Source: Simiduia aestuariiviva (GTDB lineage: Bacteria; Pseudomonadota; Gammaproteobacteria; Pseudomonadales; Cellvibrionaceae). Taken from it: a stretch of DNA of 64,000 bases. The first letter of the stretch is position 1; each line of letters starts with the position of its first letter. A program made the translations under genes and the position numbers. The stretch covers positions 232,120 through 296,119 of the forward strand of contig NZ_JACHXZ010000002.1 of assembly GCF_014192475.1 (NCBI RefSeq), written 5' to 3'. Below the pieces are notes generated by a model that saw only the letters and a list, made by a program, of their open reading frames with translations, made no database searches and was not told the origin of the DNA. Below, piece after piece: positions 62,166-64,000 of the stretch.

Positions 62166-62696
62166 ATGACGGCTTATCAATTGGGTGAATACGCGCCTGA
62201 GCTTACTGGTGAAGGCCATTTTGTGGCTGCCAATGCGACGCTGGTTGGCCAGGTGCGCCTGCTGTCGCACAGTAGTGTGTGGTTTAACGCCGTCATCAGG
62301 GCCGATAATGCGCTGATTCAGATTGGCGAGCGCAGCAATGTACAGGATGGCGCGGTTTTACACACAGACCCGGGTATTCCGCTGCTGCTGGGTAGCAATG
62401 TGACGGTGGGCCACAGCGCCATGCTACACGGTTGTCAGGTGGGCGATAATACGCTGATTGGCATCGGTGCGGTGGTGCTCAACCATGCCCGCATTGGGCG
62501 TAACTGCATCGTGGGTGCCAACGCATTGATCACAGAGCGCATGGAAGTCCCCGACAACAGTTTGGTGGTAGGCAGCCCTGCAAAAGTGATTCGCTCGCTG
62601 GACGCAGAGGCGGTCGCGATGCTTACGCTTAATGCGGACGTTTACGTCAATCACGCCGCTCGATATCGGGACGGTCTGACTGAGGTTGAGTTGTGA
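62166..62696 (+). CDS. Gamma-carbonic anhydrase family protein
   Basis: A 176-residue left-handed beta-helix protein of hexapeptide repeats (V/I-G-x-x-x-x pattern from about 20 to 140). Metal-site histidines are seen in DGAVLHTDPG (about 67), TVGHSAMLHGC (about 85). The group includes YrdA/PaaY-type proteins, some of them active carbonic anhydrases. ATG 62166 has GAGGGCGGA; a TTG seven codons upstream is in frame. It overlaps the next gene by 4 bases. Confidence 0.9.
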   Translation: MTAYQLGEYAPELTGEGHFVAANATLVGQVRLLSHSSVWFNAVIRADNALIQIGERSNVQDGAVLHTDPGIPLLLGSNVTVGHSAMLHGCQVGDNTLIGIGAVVLNHARIGRNCIVGANALITERMEVPDNSLVVGSPAKVIRSLDAEAVAMLTLNADVYVNHAARYRDGLTEVEL

Positions 62697-62887
62697 GTGA
62701 GCGTCGTCCTGTGCGGGTAAAGTCGCCCTGTACCTCAATCTGTGCGCTCAATGACGCCGATGTGTGCGTGGGTTGCTATCGTACGGCCGATGAAATTAGT
62801 CGCTGGTCGCGTATGTTGCCCGAGGAGCAGCGCATCGTGGTTTTAGCGGCCCGCGAGCGGGCCAAAGAAGACAATCCCTTTGCTTAG
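62693..62887 (+). CDS. DUF1289 family protein
   Basis: A 64-residue protein with four conserved cysteines: SPCTSICALNDADVCVGCYRTADEI (Cys about 12, 16, 24, 27), the DUF1289 pattern that suggests a metal or Fe-S site. WSRMLPEEQRIVVLAARERA follows. It starts at GTG 62693 within the end of the carbonic anhydrase gene (GTGA overlap), so translation is coupled. Its last four bases overlap the convergent CorC-type gene. Confidence 0.88.
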   Translation: MSERRPVRVKSPCTSICALNDADVCVGCYRTADEISRWSRMLPEEQRIVVLAARERAKEDNPFA

Positions 62888-64000
62888 TCGTCTAGCTCGG
62901 GGAGTCGTGTCGCTTTAACCCGTTCGATCATCTTGCTAGAGGTTTGCATAATCTCAAACCTGTAGTTGCGCAGGGTCAAACTCATGGCGCATTCAGGAAC
63001 GCCTTGAAAGGTGTCGACGAGTAGACCATTGATCGTTTTTGCTTCGTCGGTGGGGAGGTCCCATTCCAGCTCGCGATTGACATCGCGCAGCGAGGTGCTG
63101 CCATCGATAATAAACCAGCCATCACCCACGTCAGATATTTCCTCACCCAGCTCTTCCGCTCGATTGGTGGTGAAGTCTCCTACAATTTCTTCAAGTAAGT
63201 CCTCGAGGGTGATGATCCCCTGTACGTCGCCGTACTCGTCAACGACGAAGGCCATGCGGCGCTTTTCTTTTTGGTAGTGCAGGAGCTGCGTGTGTAGTGG
63301 TGTGGATTCCGGCACGAAATAGGGCTTGCGACAAAAACGACGGATATCGGCATGGGTAATTGTGCTGTCATCACCAAAGATAAAGCGCGCAGCGTTGCGT
63401 AGGTGCAACGTGCCCACCACATTGTTGATGTCGCCTTCGTAAACGGGTAGTCGCGTGTATTCACTGGTGCGAATTTGTCGCAACAGGGTGGGAATGTCGT
63501 CTTCCAAGTTCAGGCCAACCACATCGTTGCGTGGCACCATGATGTCTTCAACCGTGGCTTTGCCGAGATCCAACACGTTTAGCAGCATGCCCTGATGCTG
63601 GTCGGGTATTAGGTCGCCAGCCTCATCAACTACTGTTCGCAGCTCATCGGGGTGAAGATGCTCATTGGTGTTGTGAGCTTCAGGATTCACGCCGAGTAGG
63701 CGAGCCAGGGCGTTGGACACCACGTTTACGAGTATGACGATGGGGTAAAAAAGGATCAGCAGCGGTTTCAGCAGAAAACTGGCAGGGAAGGCTATGCGTT
63801 CCGGGTGCAGCGCCGCTACCGTTTTCGGTGTCACTTCAGCGAATACTAAAAGCAGTAGGGTCAGGGCTACAGGGGCCAGCGCTAGGCCAATGTCACCGAG
63901 GAGGCGAGTGGCGATCAGCGTAGCGATGGTGGCTGCTGCGGCATTCACTAGGTTATTGCCGATGAGAATCACGCCGATAAGCCGATCGGGTCGAGCCAGC
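62884..64000 (-). CDS. CNNM/HlyC-CorC family transporter, 5' end outside the window
   Basis: The C-terminal about 370 residues of a protein normally near 425. It has the rest of the DUF21 membrane domain (VILIGNNLVNAAAATIATLIATRLLG, FAEVTPKTVAALHPERIAFP), a paired CBS domain (VEDIMVPRNDVVGLN; VDEYGDVQGIITLEDLLEEIVG, about 100-235 of the visible part), and the C-terminal CorC/HlyC domain (DGWFIIDGSTSLRDVNREL, GLLVDTFQGVPE). The family is linked to Mg2+/Co2+ export and homeostasis. The frame remains open through the window edge (LARPDRLIG precedes VILIGNN), so the start is missing. Confidence 0.93.
   Translation of the reverse strand, partial: LARPDRLIGVILIGNNLVNAAAATIATLIATRLLGDIGLALAPVALTLLLLVFAEVTPKTVAALHPERIAFPASFLLKPLLILFYPIVILVNVVSNALARLLGVNPEAHNTNEHLHPDELRTVVDEAGDLIPDQHQGMLLNVLDLGKATVEDIMVPRNDVVGLNLEDDIPTLLRQIRTSEYTRLPVYEGDINNVVGTLHLRNAARFIFGDDSTITHADIRRFCRKPYFVPESTPLHTQLLHYQKEKRRMAFVVDEYGDVQGIITLEDLLEEIVGDFTTNRAEELGEEISDVGDGWFIIDGSTSLRDVNRELEWDLPTDEAKTINGLLVDTFQGVPECAMSLTLRNYRFEIMQTSSKMIERVKATRLPELDD

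Noticed and set aside
1-64000. Prophage, insertion sequence, CRISPR, toxin-antitoxin or defence locus
   Set aside because: I saw no transposase, integrase, repeat-spacer array, direct repeats flanking a block or compositionally odd island. The genes are housekeeping or conserved hypotheticals.

Overview
The window is ordinary chromosomal DNA of a gammaproteobacterium. It has no phage, insertion sequence, CRISPR array or defence island. Gene content and order (fab cluster, tusDCBE, mltF/purL divergent pair, rne/rluC divergent pair, PilZ after holB, NDPR-type motifs in RNase E) suggest a marine Pseudomonas/Cellvibrionales-like lineage. That placement is inferred from family resemblance, not from a search.

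Layout. 0.0-4.1 kb: end of an unidentified gene, a CPA2 antiporter, a sulfite/nitrite reductase with its DUF934 partner, and a 38-residue membrane protein too short for most gene callers. 4.3-9.1 kb: MarR regulator, DUF2970 membrane protein and cobalamin-dependent methionine synthase (metH). 9.1-17.8 kb: nfuA, a DAHP synthase, a two-gene AddAB-like helicase/nuclease pair and a NUDIX protein. 17.8-24.9 kb: two uncharacterised small proteins, rmuC, DUF2489, trmA, yjbQ, the tusDCBE tRNA-thiolation genes, a Bax-inhibitor-1 protein and tRNA-Ser(UGA). 25-31 kb: rne with a roughly 600-nt leader, diverging from rluC, a HAD phosphatase and maf. 31-43 kb: yceD-rpmF-plsX-fabD-fabG-acpP-fabF-pabC-mltG-tmk-(rluA on the other strand)-holB-pilZ-tatD family, then a dimeric dUTPase. 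43-50 kb: mdh, bcp, an AraC-type regulator, a yajC standing apart from secDF, a D-cysteine desulfhydrase/ACC deaminase-family enzyme, an AGCS amino-acid symporter and an omega-aminotransferase. 50-64 kb: mltF, purL, DUF3014, a CnoX-like thioredoxin, a hexose-6-phosphate mutarotase, an alphaproteobacterial-type serC, a NIF3-like protein, two NUDIX enzymes, DUF3135, a gamma-carbonic anhydrase, DUF1289, and a CorC/HlyC-family protein cut by the window end.

Connections. Sulfur and one-carbon metabolism recur (sulfite reductase, metH, tus genes, desulfhydrase family). Fatty-acid synthesis is linked to ribosome production through yceD-rpmF-plsX. RNA modification and turnover are represented by rne, rluC, rluA, trmA and tus.

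The most useful new observations are regulatory or concern small features. They are an IscR type-1-like site at the nfuA promoter, a near-perfect 26-bp palindrome at the metH start site, a perfect palindrome before cysI, a consensus promoter that makes yceD almost leaderless, the long rne leader, two NDPR motifs at the RNase E C-terminus, the 38-aa membrane protein, the isolated yajC and the alphaproteobacterial-type serC. I do not see a convincing undescribed multi-gene system here.
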